A stretch of 64,000 bases of DNA from a virus. Within the stretch, counting starts at the first letter, position 1. Every line of letters begins with the position of its first letter. The notes under the pieces are model-generated. The model made no database searches and had not been told where the DNA came from. It was given only the letters and a program-made list of their open reading frames with translations. Of the stretch, positions 6,335-16,137 are shown piece after piece. Made by a program: the position numbers and the translations under genes. The stretch spans positions 1 through 64,000 of IMG/VR virus record IMGVR_UViG_3300033141_005269, one strand, 5' to 3'.

Positions 6335-8617
6335 ATGAGTATGGGAACAAGTACGTTAAGGATTATTCTGCGGGGAGAAGTTAGTGGACTCGAGGGAGCA
6401 TTAACGCGCGCCGTAATGTCTTTGACAAACTTTCGAGATGCGGTTAAGAAGGTTTCAGATGCACATCCTGGGCTAATTTCAGCTTTGACCGCAGCAAGCG
6501 CATATTACTCAGCTTTGGGCGTCGCTGTTGGAAAAGCAGTTAATGCAACGAGAGATTTTGAATACCAGATGTATAGAATAAAATCACTTTTCGTCGCGCT
6601 TGAAAGCTCAACGGAAGACGCAACGAAGGCTTATGAAGAAATGCACGATGCGGCATTGAGAATAGGCAAAACAACTATTTTCAGCGCGACGGAAGCTGCA
6701 GATGCAATGGGCAAATTAATAGAGGCTGGACTTACAGTTAATGAAGTGATGAGCTCAGTCGACAAGGTATTAAAATTCGCTGCTATTTCATCGATTAGTT
6801 TGGAAAGAGCCTCAATTATCGCAGTCCAGGTAATGCGAGCATTTGGCTTGGAAGCTGAGCAGCTTGATAAGGCGCTTGGCGTAATGACTATAGCCGCACT
6901 TGAGTCAACTGGAAGAATTTCAGATATGGCATTATCAATTGGATATGTCGCTGGTGTCGCTGGTGAACTTGGACTAACACTCGAGGAAACAGCAATGTGG
7001 ACGGGTGTCTTAACAAACGTTTTGACAACCACGACTGGAACCTTCATGCAAGCTGGAAAAGCTGGGCGATATTTGAGAACCTTGTTAATGGAGCTTTCAG
7101 AACCGAAAACAGCACGCCGCCTCGAAGCTGTTGGTATACAAGTCTGGGATGAAAGCGGAGATAAAATGCGGGATTTAACTGGTATATTTATGGATTTCAG
7201 GGATTTAGCAGGAAAGATGAGTAAGCGGGAATTGTTTTGGTTTGCAGATCAGCTCGGATTGAGCCAGGTAGCCGCAAGCGCGTTGTACTACGCGATGAGA
7301 GCCGGAGAAGAGGTAATAGGTCGTTTTCGGAAGGAATTGCAAGATGTGAGCGATTGGCAAGAAATCTACGCTGAGAGATCAATGTCGCTTAACTGGCAAC
7401 TTGAAAGGTTAAAAAATGTGACTGATGTCTTATGGATTTCAATGGGAGAAGGATTAGTTCCTTCGCTTAAAGATCTAGTTGATTCGATAACAAACCTTCT
7501 TGATCAAGGAGATTCGGTAGAAGGATTTTTGAAAGGATTCGGAGAAGGAATCGCCGAGTATACTATAAATCCGCTTGCAGAAGCGATTAAGTTCATAGGC
7601 AGATTTACAAATAAACTCGATGGCTTAGGTGTGGATGTCGAAGACTTCGGAAAAAAGCTGGGAAACTTATCAATTATTTTACCAACGCTTATGCTTATTG
7701 CAAAGTTTCTTCATCCAGGGTTAGCAATTGCACTTGGTTTATTATCCGCTGCATGGGAATCGAATTTCCTTGGGATGAGAGATGCTTTAGAACCACTTGT
7801 CGAAGAAATTTCTAAAACCCTTCCAGATGCTTTAGCAATGTTTCTTGCTTCCTTCACAACAACTGATTGGGGCGCAGTGGTCAGGAAGTGGATACATGGT
7901 ATCGAAATCAATATAAAGAAAGGTCTTTTAACTATAGCTCAAGCATTTTTACCACTGACGAAAGCCTTAGCAACCATATTACCTATTTCTGCTGAACCCC
8001 TCGAAAAATATATTGAAAGCCTGAAGCGAGATATCGGATGGGGAAAATTCGCTCCGCCAGACTGGGTACCGAACGAAATCCAAGAATATATAAATCGATA
8101 TGCAGATTGGACGAATACCGCTAATAGGTCAAGTTCGGAATGGTCAAACACCACCAGGGAAACTGCTGTAGACATAACACACTCATACGATTTGATGGGA
8201 AGCGGACTCGTCGATTTGAATAAGATTAGTAATAATACTACGGCTAACATGAACAAAAATTTGAATAATTGGAAAGCAAACCTTAATGCTGTTCTGGATG
8301 TTTACTCTGAAGCGAAAAAAGGAGTTGAATCCACTGGATTTTTAGGCGAAAGCTTACTCGAACAAATTCAACGGTCGGCACGAGATTTCCTGCAGAGTAT
8401 AGGAGCTTTCCAAACTTTCGAATTTAACCCACCAACTGGCGGGAATGAGGGAGCTTTGGGAGCTACAGGTGAAAACACAATAGTGAATACAGATAAATTG
8501 GTTAACATCGAAAATTTAAATCTTACCGGGTTTGAAGATGTCGATGCTATTTCTTCTTATCTTGGTTCTCAAATAGAACGCGAACTAAGAGAAAGAGGAG
8601 GTGGAATTCCTGCCTAA
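6335..8617 (+). CDS. tail tape measure protein
   Basis: A 760-residue helical protein, the largest of the core tail genes, directly after the chaperone frames. The N-terminal 370 residues match the TP901-type tape measure core by eye (FSATEAADAMGKLIEAGL, ALGVMTIAALESTGRISDMALSIGYVAG, LAGKMSKRELFWF). Hydrophobic segments around 440-475 (LPTLMLIAKFLHPGLAIALG) could insert in the host membrane. Its length sets tail length; 760 residues at roughly 0.15 nm each would give a tail near 110 nm. It overlaps the hub gene by 17 bases. Confidence 0.88.
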   Translation: MSMGTSTLRIILRGEVSGLEGALTRAVMSLTNFRDAVKKVSDAHPGLISALTAASAYYSALGVAVGKAVNATRDFEYQMYRIKSLFVALESSTEDATKAYEEMHDAALRIGKTTIFSATEAADAMGKLIEAGLTVNEVMSSVDKVLKFAAISSISLERASIIAVQVMRAFGLEAEQLDKALGVMTIAALESTGRISDMALSIGYVAGVAGELGLTLEETAMWTGVLTNVLTTTTGTFMQAGKAGRYLRTLLMELSEPKTARRLEAVGIQVWDESGDKMRDLTGIFMDFRDLAGKMSKRELFWFADQLGLSQVAASALYYAMRAGEEVIGRFRKELQDVSDWQEIYAERSMSLNWQLERLKNVTDVLWISMGEGLVPSLKDLVDSITNLLDQGDSVEGFLKGFGEGIAEYTINPLAEAIKFIGRFTNKLDGLGVDVEDFGKKLGNLSIILPTLMLIAKFLHPGLAIALGLLSAAWESNFLGMRDALEPLVEEISKTLPDALAMFLASFTTTDWGAVVRKWIHGIEINIKKGLLTIAQAFLPLTKALATILPISAEPLEKYIESLKRDIGWGKFAPPDWVPNEIQEYINRYADWTNTANRSSSEWSNTTRETAVDITHSYDLMGSGLVDLNKISNNTTANMNKNLNNWKANLNAVLDVYSEAKKGVESTGFLGESLLEQIQRSARDFLQSIGAFQTFEFNPPTGGNEGALGATGENTIVNTDKLVNIENLNLTGFEDVDAISSYLGSQIERELRERGGGIPA

Positions 8618-10808
8618 TCCGGATTATAAAATAACTTTTCGTGGCAGCTCATATTACCCTGAAACGTTAATCGTAAAAAGAGAGGTTAATCGACCAGCTA
8701 CTTTCGAGTTTACATTGCCAAATGAGGAGGGTGAATACACAGATATTTTCGCTCCGGGAAATACAGGAATAATGGTCAATTTGGAAGGAAAGAATGTTCT
8801 ATATGGCTTAATAAGAAACGTGCGGCACAGTATCGACGAGAATGGAGAAATTGTTCGAGTTATTGGCGAGGATTACCTAGGTCCGTGTGCTGATGAATTA
8901 ATATTCAGATACTTCTTTAAAAGCGATGTCGCCGATATAGTAGTTAACGTTTTGCCTTCAGACTTCGATACGACAGATGTTGTAAGCACGCATACAAGCG
9001 GATCGTTACTAGCTTTCGAAGATGAGAGCCGTTTAAGGGTCGTAAGGGATTTAGCTGAAATCGCGAGATCTGAGACGCAATTCGGTTATGACTTTTATCT
9101 TTCGCCAAGCAAAACATTCCACTTCTTTCCGAGAAAGTCAAGAGATAGTTACAAGCGATTTGTTTATGGTTCAGACTTCGCGACTTTTAACTATGAGAAG
9201 GACATCTCCCAACTCGCGAATATAGTTCGAGTTTACGGACAAGGTAGATTGTATAAACCACCAGACAAAGAACTCGGAACTGAAGGTCAAAGCACTGGAT
9301 GGGATGGATTAGGATTTGGCGGAGGAACACCAACTGAGAAGACTGGAGCGGAATATGTAGCAACGGGAACTTATTCAATTAAATTCGAAATTGCTGCGAC
9401 AGAATCGGGTGGTTATTGGAATGTCTTATATCCTAGTGGAAAAAACCTAAATTATAATCTTCGAGGGTTTGAATACTTCAGAGTTAAAATGCTTGATGCA
9501 ACTGGAGCACTAACCGTCAAATTAAAAACGGCTCCGAGTGATTACTTCTACTGGGAATGGAAGAATCCAAGCGATGGATGGCGAGAAGTTTTCGCACCTT
9601 TAAAAGATTTCAAAGTTTATGGCAAACCTGACTGGAACGAAATTAATTACGTTCAATTCGACTTCTCGAGAGTAGATGTTGGGCACGAACTTTATCTGGA
9701 CGGAATGTATTTTTATGGCAGAACATTTTATGAAGTTTCAGACCAAGCTTCAATTTTGACTTATGGAAGTAAAATGAAGGTAATTCAAGACTGGAGCATA
9801 TCGACTTCAGATGAAGCTCGCTTTGTCGCTGAAGCAATCCTCGATCAGCTTAAAGAACCGATAGAAAGAATTCAGTTCGAGACAGAGGGTGATCCAGAAT
9901 TAGACCCGGGATATCTCGTTCAATTAAAAGTCCCGCAGTTAAATGTAACTGGACATTATCGAACAGTTGGAATAACTCATATGGTCGATGAAGGCGGATT
10001 TAGAAATCAAGTTAGGTGTGCTTATGAACCACCAGATTTCAATAATATGATAGGAAATTTAGCGAATGTGCTTTCGATGAGCGCGCCTAAAAGAAAAGGA
10101 ATTAATGAGCCGGGAGCTTTAAGCGAATGGGAGCCAGATATAACTCGCGAGAAAATCGCACCTCAAGCTATTACGACGAGAAAGATAGATGAAAGTGCAG
10201 TAACAGTAGAGAAAATTGATGACACGCGGGACATTTATCTTAATAAACAACATGTAAGATTTACCGGGGAGTCCGAGTCTGGATATACGAGATATACTCA
10301 GGGCTCGGCTTCGATATCAGTTGTCGCAGGCAGAATTCAACTTTCAACTGGAGCAACTGCCGGGAGCATAGCAAGAATTTATTCTACGGCAGAAGTTCTA
10401 GACTATAGCAAAAATCCGCGATTCAAAGCCAAAATTAAATACGTGACAGTTAATTTCCAGGCGGGCAGCCGTGCTTTAGTCCTAAATTTTTCAAGCGCTG
10501 GTGACGAGGGCTTTGGGTTTTATGTAGATAATGGGACGTTGAAAACATGGATTAATGCGGGGGGAACGTTATATAACCATACGATAAAATCATTGAATGA
10601 TGGCGATACTGTCATACTGGAAGCGATTTACTATAGCGGCGAGAAGATTGAGTTTTATGTGGACGATGTATTAGAATATACAGAAACAACTCATCTGCCG
10701 GATACGAATGCGAAGGGCAATCAGATGTACCTCGATGCATATAATGGAACTGAAGCTGCCGATAGAGTATTACAATTAGAATATTGGAGCGCGTTTCAAG
10801 ATTGGTAA
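8601..10808 (+). CDS. baseplate hub/tail-tip protein with inserted carbohydrate-binding-like domain
   Basis: 735 residues starting at GTG behind GAGGAG. Residues 1-220 and roughly 400-500 look like a gp44/gp37-type hub (YRTVGITHMVDEGGFRNQVRCAYEP). Between them sits an apparent insert of about 150 residues (GYWNVLYPSGKNLNYNLRG ... ELYLDGMYFYGR) resembling a jelly-roll carbohydrate-binding module. The C-terminal 230 residues look like a second beta-sandwich (GFGFYVDNGTLKTWI, IEFYVDDVLEYTETT). It follows the tape measure, as hub genes do. The inserts suggest glycan binding. Confidence 0.75.
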   Translation: MEFLPNPDYKITFRGSSYYPETLIVKREVNRPATFEFTLPNEEGEYTDIFAPGNTGIMVNLEGKNVLYGLIRNVRHSIDENGEIVRVIGEDYLGPCADELIFRYFFKSDVADIVVNVLPSDFDTTDVVSTHTSGSLLAFEDESRLRVVRDLAEIARSETQFGYDFYLSPSKTFHFFPRKSRDSYKRFVYGSDFATFNYEKDISQLANIVRVYGQGRLYKPPDKELGTEGQSTGWDGLGFGGGTPTEKTGAEYVATGTYSIKFEIAATESGGYWNVLYPSGKNLNYNLRGFEYFRVKMLDATGALTVKLKTAPSDYFYWEWKNPSDGWREVFAPLKDFKVYGKPDWNEINYVQFDFSRVDVGHELYLDGMYFYGRTFYEVSDQASILTYGSKMKVIQDWSISTSDEARFVAEAILDQLKEPIERIQFETEGDPELDPGYLVQLKVPQLNVTGHYRTVGITHMVDEGGFRNQVRCAYEPPDFNNMIGNLANVLSMSAPKRKGINEPGALSEWEPDITREKIAPQAITTRKIDESAVTVEKIDDTRDIYLNKQHVRFTGESESGYTRYTQGSASISVVAGRIQLSTGATAGSIARIYSTAEVLDYSKNPRFKAKIKYVTVNFQAGSRALVLNFSSAGDEGFGFYVDNGTLKTWINAGGTLYNHTIKSLNDGDTVILEAIYYSGEKIEFYVDDVLEYTETTHLPDTNAKGNQMYLDAYNGTEAADRVLQLEYWSAFQDW

Positions 10809-11071
10809 GAATAAAATTTAAAAAGAAAATTTTCTCTCCGGAGACATTAACACGAAAAACTCCAATTCGTGCTATCGAAGAGTCTCCAGAAGGAATTACT
10901 ATAGATTTTGATGGAACGCCTTCTGCCAATGAATTGAAAGAAATAAAAGAGTATATCATGAGAGTTAAAGGATACGTTGAAGATGGCATAGTCATAAAAA
11001 CTGAAGAAAAAGACTTATCCGTGTTACATCCTTATTCTGATATCAATGAATCGGAGGATAAGAAACAATGA
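10784..11071 (+). CDS. small tail-region protein, unknown (95 aa)
   Basis: The ORF opens at TTG inside the hub gene; a TTG at 10802 just before the hub stop is an alternative start. The product is a charged alpha/beta protein (GITIDFDGTPSANELKEIKEYIMRVKGYV). Its stop overlaps the next start (ATGA). Probably a minor tail or assembly protein. Confidence 0.6.
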   Translation: MERVSRLVRIKFKKKIFSPETLTRKTPIRAIEESPEGITIDFDGTPSANELKEIKEYIMRVKGYVEDGIVIKTEEKDLSVLHPYSDINESEDKKQ

Positions 11072-11490
11072 CTTTTGTGATTGGTGTCGTAGAATTACCT
11101 GAACCCTTGGCATTAGAACGGATAAATGAAATTATTCGAATTCGAAGTGCAGTGCACAACATCGCACATGGACTTTCAAAAGTTAGGTGGTTCGGAGTTG
11201 GAAAGCCACGCAGAAGATATAGCGGAAGATGCTACGACGAAAGCGCTTTAAGAAAACTCGAGAGTTTGAAAGAGATGTTTAGAAATCCAAGTTTCAATTA
11301 TCCGTTATATGCCATGCTTGACGAAAACTTTTTCTTTATTCCAGAAAGCTTTAGTTATGATAAAATTGGCGGGTATAATGATTATTTCCGCTTCGACCTC
11401 GCGTTAATTTGGTATGGAAATACCGGAGGCCATGTAAGAGGTTATAAGGTAGAAGATTTAGAATCAATTAGTAATGATTGGGGGCTGTAG
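11068..11490 (+). CDS. unknown virion-region protein (140 aa)
   Basis: Begins ATG overlapping the upstream stop and lies between hub and adhesin genes. Contains aromatic-rich segments (ENFFFIPESFSYDKIGGYNDYFRFDLALIWYG) that look like beta strands. No family recognised; a baseplate or fibre-attachment role fits the position. Confidence 0.6.
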   Translation: MTFVIGVVELPEPLALERINEIIRIRSAVHNIAHGLSKVRWFGVGKPRRRYSGRCYDESALRKLESLKEMFRNPSFNYPLYAMLDENFFFIPESFSYDKIGGYNDYFRFDLALIWYGNTGGHVRGYKVEDLESISNDWGL

Positions 11491-11503
11491 TAGGTGAAAA
11501 AGA

Positions 11504-11767
11504 ATGATAAGAATTAAAAGTTTAGCTCGAGAATTAGACGCAGCAGTGATAACTATTGAATTCGATGATTCAGATGGCAACTTGCACGAAATAACGCATA
11601 AAGTGTCAGCTAGCTTGCTGAATAATATGACGGAAGAAGAAATAAAAAGGAAAATTAAGAATGTAGTCGCCATTAAGAGAATGAATTTAATCGAGACAAG
11701 CTTGCGCGAGAAACTCGAGAAAATGATGGGTGTTGATTTGGAGGCAGGTGAAAGTGCCGAGTTATGA
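11504..11767 (+). CDS. small unknown protein before adhesin (87 aa)
   Basis: Starts ATG behind GTGAAAAAG. An N-terminal beta half (AVITIEFDDSDGNLHEITHKV) is followed by a helical half (MTEEEIKRKIKNVVAIKRMN). The last codons overlap the start region of the adhesin gene, so the two are coupled. Confidence 0.6.
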   Translation: MIRIKSLARELDAAVITIEFDDSDGNLHEITHKVSASLLNNMTEEEIKRKIKNVVAIKRMNLIETSLREKLEKMMGVDLEAGESAEL

Positions 11768-14700
11768 GTTAGCCCTTCCTCCGGGCACGAAGAACATTAA
11801 GATTAAAACTTCAACGCAAGAAATCCCAGTAGACTGGTCGTTTACTCGAGATGGTAAGGACGGAGCAGAGGTAATTGTGCCCCTCATGTCGGGCGACGAG
11901 TTCGTCGGTGAAGTCTTAGAAGGCAACTGGCTAAAAGGTGACGATGGAAGTATTCAAGGACCGTTCACGGCGAAGATAAATAATGGATACTTAGAGATGA
12001 CTGGGAGAAGCAATTCGGCAGGAACATATAGAAGTGGTTGGCTTTCCTCACAAAATAAGATACCACTACTCGATGACTTGATAATTGATATTCATCTCAA
12101 ACTGCCAAGCCATTCCTCTTCGGACGCCTTCGAATTTCAATTCTTGTTGTCGGATACTGGTCAAGGTTCTAATCCTGTTTCAAGTAACTATCTACGGGTG
12201 ATGATTCATACAGACACTTCTTCTTATAAGATTTATGCAGACAAAACAATAAATGGCGTTACTACTCGTCTAATAGATTATGTAACAGTTTCGAATTCAG
12301 AAGGCATCTTCCGGATAAAATTCGAAGAGAATAAAAGCGGACATTATCATACACATATTTATTATCATGATGGATCTGGTTCAGTAGATGAAACAACTGA
12401 TGAAGTCTCTGGAAGTCCATTTCAGCTTGGTCTATCTATATCATCAGCGTACCCCGCATTTAGATTTCCGATATCAGAAACAACCAATCGCACAGTCAGC
12501 AGCGACTTCGTTCGCGTCACCTATCCAGACTTCAAGGTTGTTTACGACTTAGACGACGATGCGGTTATTGGTGAAGGCGAAGAGTTACTCGAGAAGGCCT
12601 GGGATACATCAGGGAATGAGAACCATGGAACGGTGCATGAAGCGACGTGGCGAAGAGATGGGAAGTATGGAAAGGCGCTAGAATTTGACGGTGATGACTA
12701 CGTGGACATGGGTAATGCGTTATCCTCGATTGGAAGCTTTACTATTGAGGCATGGATAAAACCAGATGATATATCTGGCATCAAAACTATCGCAGGAAAA
12801 CTTTCTTATGGCGCCCTAACTGGTCAAGTTGAATGGGGACTTTATATTTGGAATGAAAGAATTGCAGTCAATATAGCGGATGGAACAGTTAGTAAACTAA
12901 GTTTTGCTGGTCAGTATTTAACAGTTGGTATCTGGCAGCATGTCGCAGTAACTTGGACTCAAGGAGGAACTGTTACTCTATATTTAAACGGGGAAGGAAC
13001 ATCCTCTAGCTATGCTGGAGGAACCCTTAATGATACAGAACCACTTAGAATCGGAGCGTCTAGCCCAAGTTTAGGGAATTATTTCGACGGCATCATCGAC
13101 GAGGTTCGCATCTACAACCGAGCCTTAAGCGAACCAGAAATCCAAACACTCTATAATGGCGGCGAAGTTACAAGCGGCTTGGTCGGCGAATGGCTTTTCG
13201 ACGGAGGCAACAATCGAGGCGAAGTCAAATGTTATTCGGAAGACACTGAAGTTTTAACTAGAAATGGCTTTAAACTTTTCAAAGACTTAACTTTCGAGGA
13301 TGAAATTGCGACACTAAATCCGAAAACTGGTTTGATCGAGTATCATGAACCGAGTAGAATAATTTCGTACTTCTATCATGGCAAAATGTATCGTTTTGGA
13401 GGCAAGAACTCTCCAATCGACTTGCTAGTAACGCCGGATCATAATATGTTCGTAAAGGAAGATCGCTGGAGCAAATATCGATTTATGGATGCCGAAGAAC
13501 TAGCTAAGAAAGCGCCATCGAAGCATTATTCTATAAAGAGAGATGCAAGATGGAAGGGAAAAGAGACTGAATGGTTTGAGCTTCCAATTCCAGAAATTAA
13601 GAAGAAAAGAACCTTCAAACCGAGAATTAAAAAGAAAGTTCCAATTGAATCCTTCCTAAGATTTTTGGGTTGGTATTTAGCTGAGGGCTGTGCAATAAAG
13701 CGAAAAGATGGAGCCTATGAAATTTACATAAGGCAGAAAGACCCCGCAAATGTAGAAGAAATAATCAACTCAGTGGAAGGAATGGGCTTTCATGCTTGGT
13801 ATGATGGGAAATATGTCCGAATAGGTTCAAAACAATTATTCAAATACGTGAAACAGTTCGGGAAATCCTATGAAAAATTTGTTCCGGGATTTATAAAAGA
13901 GCTTAGCCCACATCTGATTAAAATTTTCTTTGAAGCTTTGATGAAAGGCGATGGTCATTATCAAAATGGCAAACTTCGTTCCTTCACTACTACTTCTCCA
14001 AAACTTCGCGATGATGTTCAAGAACTCGCCTTGAAACTTGGAATTCCGGTGGTTATAAGAGAGCGTTCGGGAGAATATAATAAATCAATGGCGAAAGGGA
14101 AATGGAGCCAATTTAACTATCGAACTAGCTGGCAATTATCCTTCGCTACGAAACAACCTAATGCCAGAGCCACGAAAGTTGAGGAAGTTGAATACTCTGG
14201 AATGGTCTATGATGTTACGGTTCCAAATCATACATTATATGTTCGAAGAAATGGAAAGGCAGTTTGGTCGGGCAACTGCTACGACACAAACAACAGCGAT
14301 AATGAGTCTGAGTGGATTCGAGTCCTTGACGTGAACCATCAGTTTGAAGGAGACTGCGTAATAGAAAATGGGCTGATAAGGCTGTGGATAAATGAAGGAG
14401 CACATCAAGGTCTAAAATTCTATTGGTGGAATGGCTCATCGTGGACACTTCAAGTTAGTGATATTGGTATCAAAAGAACCAATGACTGCGATTATCCATT
14501 TCTGAAATCTATTAACTTCATTTCAACTGAATCTGCATGCCTGAATATACGACTAGAAGATTCGGCAACACAAGACAATGATTATTTTGTAGATATACAA
14601 ATAACCCTGAAAAGAGGAAGTTATGCCTTTGAAGTTGATTTTCAACAGGCTTATCCGAATGGTTCAATAGAACCAGACATCAGAGGGTTTGGCGGTGGAT

Positions 14701-15491
14701 TTGTTTATGTCCAAGATGACTTGATAGGCGGTGGAAAACTGAGTCTTACTGCGAATAATCCAACGATGACTGACAATTTCATAGCACAGTTTCTCGAAAC
14801 TGGAAATGCTATTCTATTCGTTGTGGCTGTAAACAAGAAACCTGCAGCAAGTAACCAGTGGTTCAGAAGTTGGACAGGAACAACAATAGAACTAGAAAAT
14901 ATTGATAGCAACGATATAGAAGCCACTAAAATGTATTTGGGACTTATTCCTTTCGCTTACGTTTCCAACCTGTTCAAGGAAGCCGAAAACGCAACGCTTG
15001 GCGGTGGAGCAACAGTTGATTCGTCACAGGGTGATGACAGTGGAGATTCGGTGTTGCTGGATGCACAAGGAAACTTTTTGACTGGAACGGGAGATTATGT
15101 ACATTATCAACTGGCTGACGTCCTCAACAAGCTACCAAAAGGTAGGTACCTTCTGTTTGTGAGAGCTAAGGACTCTGCACAGATAACTGACGATTTAAGG
15201 TTCTACGTTAGAAACACCACAGACAACCGCTACCTTAATGAAGAGAACGATAAGGTTACTAGGACCCTGACTGGTTCCTTCGCTTATTATGGTATCGTGT
15301 TCGATTTGACTGACGATGATTCCGGAGATACAGTGAGTTTCGTAGCAGAAAAGGCAACCACATCCACCAATAGCATTTGGGTCGACTACTTCCTCATCAT
15401 TCCAATTTCAAACGGCAGATCATGGGCACAGGATTTGGCACACGGAGCGTTACGAACGCTTACTCAAACACCAAAAGTTTATCCTCGATAA
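11754..15491 (+). CDS. LamG-domain tail fibre/adhesin containing an intein
   Basis: About 1245 residues from the GTG at 11754 (GGAGG 9 bases before; upstream in-frame starts exist). Residues 50-260 form a beta-sandwich-like region. Residues 280-490 are a LamG/concanavalin-like domain (YGKALEFDGDDYVDMG, GSFTIEAWIKPDD, WQHVAVTW, FDGIIDEVRIYNRALS). An intein occupies 493-841. The rest is beta-rich, ending in another carbohydrate-binding-like region near 1090-1220. After splicing the mature fibre would be about 896 residues. Probably the host receptor-binding protein, recognising surface glycans. Confidence 0.85.
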   Translation: MPSYELALPPGTKNIKIKTSTQEIPVDWSFTRDGKDGAEVIVPLMSGDEFVGEVLEGNWLKGDDGSIQGPFTAKINNGYLEMTGRSNSAGTYRSGWLSSQNKIPLLDDLIIDIHLKLPSHSSSDAFEFQFLLSDTGQGSNPVSSNYLRVMIHTDTSSYKIYADKTINGVTTRLIDYVTVSNSEGIFRIKFEENKSGHYHTHIYYHDGSGSVDETTDEVSGSPFQLGLSISSAYPAFRFPISETTNRTVSSDFVRVTYPDFKVVYDLDDDAVIGEGEELLEKAWDTSGNENHGTVHEATWRRDGKYGKALEFDGDDYVDMGNALSSIGSFTIEAWIKPDDISGIKTIAGKLSYGALTGQVEWGLYIWNERIAVNIADGTVSKLSFAGQYLTVGIWQHVAVTWTQGGTVTLYLNGEGTSSSYAGGTLNDTEPLRIGASSPSLGNYFDGIIDEVRIYNRALSEPEIQTLYNGGEVTSGLVGEWLFDGGNNRGEVKCYSEDTEVLTRNGFKLFKDLTFEDEIATLNPKTGLIEYHEPSRIISYFYHGKMYRFGGKNSPIDLLVTPDHNMFVKEDRWSKYRFMDAEELAKKAPSKHYSIKRDARWKGKETEWFELPIPEIKKKRTFKPRIKKKVPIESFLRFLGWYLAEGCAIKRKDGAYEIYIRQKDPANVEEIINSVEGMGFHAWYDGKYVRIGSKQLFKYVKQFGKSYEKFVPGFIKELSPHLIKIFFEALMKGDGHYQNGKLRSFTTTSPKLRDDVQELALKLGIPVVIRERSGEYNKSMAKGKWSQFNYRTSWQLSFATKQPNARATKVEEVEYSGMVYDVTVPNHTLYVRRNGKAVWSGNCYDTNNSDNESEWIRVLDVNHQFEGDCVIENGLIRLWINEGAHQGLKFYWWNGSSWTLQVSDIGIKRTNDCDYPFLKSINFISTESACLNIRLEDSATQDNDYFVDIQITLKRGSYAFEVDFQQAYPNGSIEPDIRGFGGGFVYVQDDLIGGGKLSLTANNPTMTDNFIAQFLETGNAILFVVAVNKKPAASNQWFRSWTGTTIELENIDSNDIEATKMYLGLIPFAYVSNLFKEAENATLGGGATVDSSQGDDSGDSVLLDAQGNFLTGTGDYVHYQLADVLNKLPKGRYLLFVRAKDSAQITDDLRFYVRNTTDNRYLNEENDKVTRTLTGSFAYYGIVFDLTDDDSGDTVSFVAEKATTSTNSIWVDYFLIIPISNGRSWAQDLAHGALRTLTQTPKVYPR
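13230..14276 (+). other. intein with LAGLIDADG endonuclease domain
   Basis: 349 codons within the adhesin. N-terminal splicing block starts at Cys (CYSEDTEVLTRNG), followed by the TPDH motif of block B. The endonuclease has two LAGLIDADG motifs (FLGWYLAEGCA and FFEALMKGDGHY). C-terminal blocks are MVYDVTVPNHTLYV and WSGN followed by Cys. The penultimate residue is Gly rather than the usual His, so the last splicing step may rely on another residue. Inteins usually sit in nucleic-acid enzymes, so a fibre host is unusual. Confidence 0.93.
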
Positions 15492-15493
15492 AA

Positions 15494-15772
15494 TTAATGA
15501 GTTAAATATTTCTTGAGATACTTGCGCCACAAAGCTTTCTTAACTCGCTCGATAATTTCGATTACGCCGAAAGTCGCAGCCCACTCATAAGCTTCATCAT
15601 ATGTTACGCCGAAACCAGTCGCAGCGCCACCAACTATCGCGCCAACAATTACTGTTTGAAAGAATTTTTCCGCGTCAAAGTCCTCTTTATCAATCGATTT
15701 CGCATATCCTAACGCGGCATTAAGCATGCCATTAAACATTCCGATTGCGATGTTTTTGAAAAATTCTAACAT
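15494..15772 (-). CDS. small membrane protein (92 aa)
   Basis: Convergent with the adhesin gene, 3 bases from its stop. Residues 35-55 (FFQTVIVGAIVGGAATGFGV) form a glycine-rich hydrophobic segment, with an amphipathic N-terminal helix and a basic C-terminal tail (RVKKALWRKYLKKYL). It could be a holin-like pore former or an exclusion protein. Being on the opposite strand from the tail operon, it may be expressed at another time. Confidence 0.65.
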   Translation of the reverse strand: MLEFFKNIAIGMFNGMLNAALGYAKSIDKEDFDAEKFFQTVIVGAIVGGAATGFGVTYDEAYEWAATFGVIEIIERVKKALWRKYLKKYLTH

Positions 15773-15834
15773 TTCGTTTGAACCTCAGTTAAACTTTTTA
15801 GTCTGAAGTTACTTAAAAAGTTTTGGTGTGCAGA

Positions 15835-16137
15835 GTGGCAAGTAAAAAGACATCGAATAATGAAATATACCGTGTATTACTTGACCACAGCGATAGACTC
15901 GGAAGGATTGAAGGCGAAGTCACGAAGATCAATGAATTGAAAGAAACAATTGAAAAGAATTTTAAGGATTTGAAAAAAGATCTGGGGAACCTCGAAACTA
16001 AAGTCCAGGAGAACTCGAATGATATCATAAAGATTAAGCAGACCGCGAGAACGATAACAAAAGTTGGAGGAATCAGTGGCGGAATTATATCATTTGCTTA
16101 TTTTGTCTTTCAACTGCTTGCTAGTATTGGTAAGTAA
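15835..16137 (+). CDS. XhlA-like coiled-coil membrane protein
   Basis: About 100 residues. A long charged coiled coil (LDHSDRLGRIEGEVTKINEL...NLETKVQENSNDI) leads to one C-terminal transmembrane helix (GGISGGIISFAYFVFQLLA). This is the architecture of XhlA-type holin accessory proteins. I prefer the GTG at 15835 because a TATA-like ACTTAAAAAG lies about 20 bp before it, giving a leaderless transcript. Overlaps the convergent XPF nuclease gene by 48 bases. Confidence 0.65.
   Translation: MASKKTSNNEIYRVLLDHSDRLGRIEGEVTKINELKETIEKNFKDLKKDLGNLETKVQENSNDIIKIKQTARTITKVGGISGGIISFAYFVFQLLASIGK

Noticed and set aside
6631-7047. Minus-strand ORF opposite the tape measure gene, and similar shadows elsewhere
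   Set aside because: Anti-sense to strongly supported genes, no ribosome binding sites, composition mirrors the real frame.
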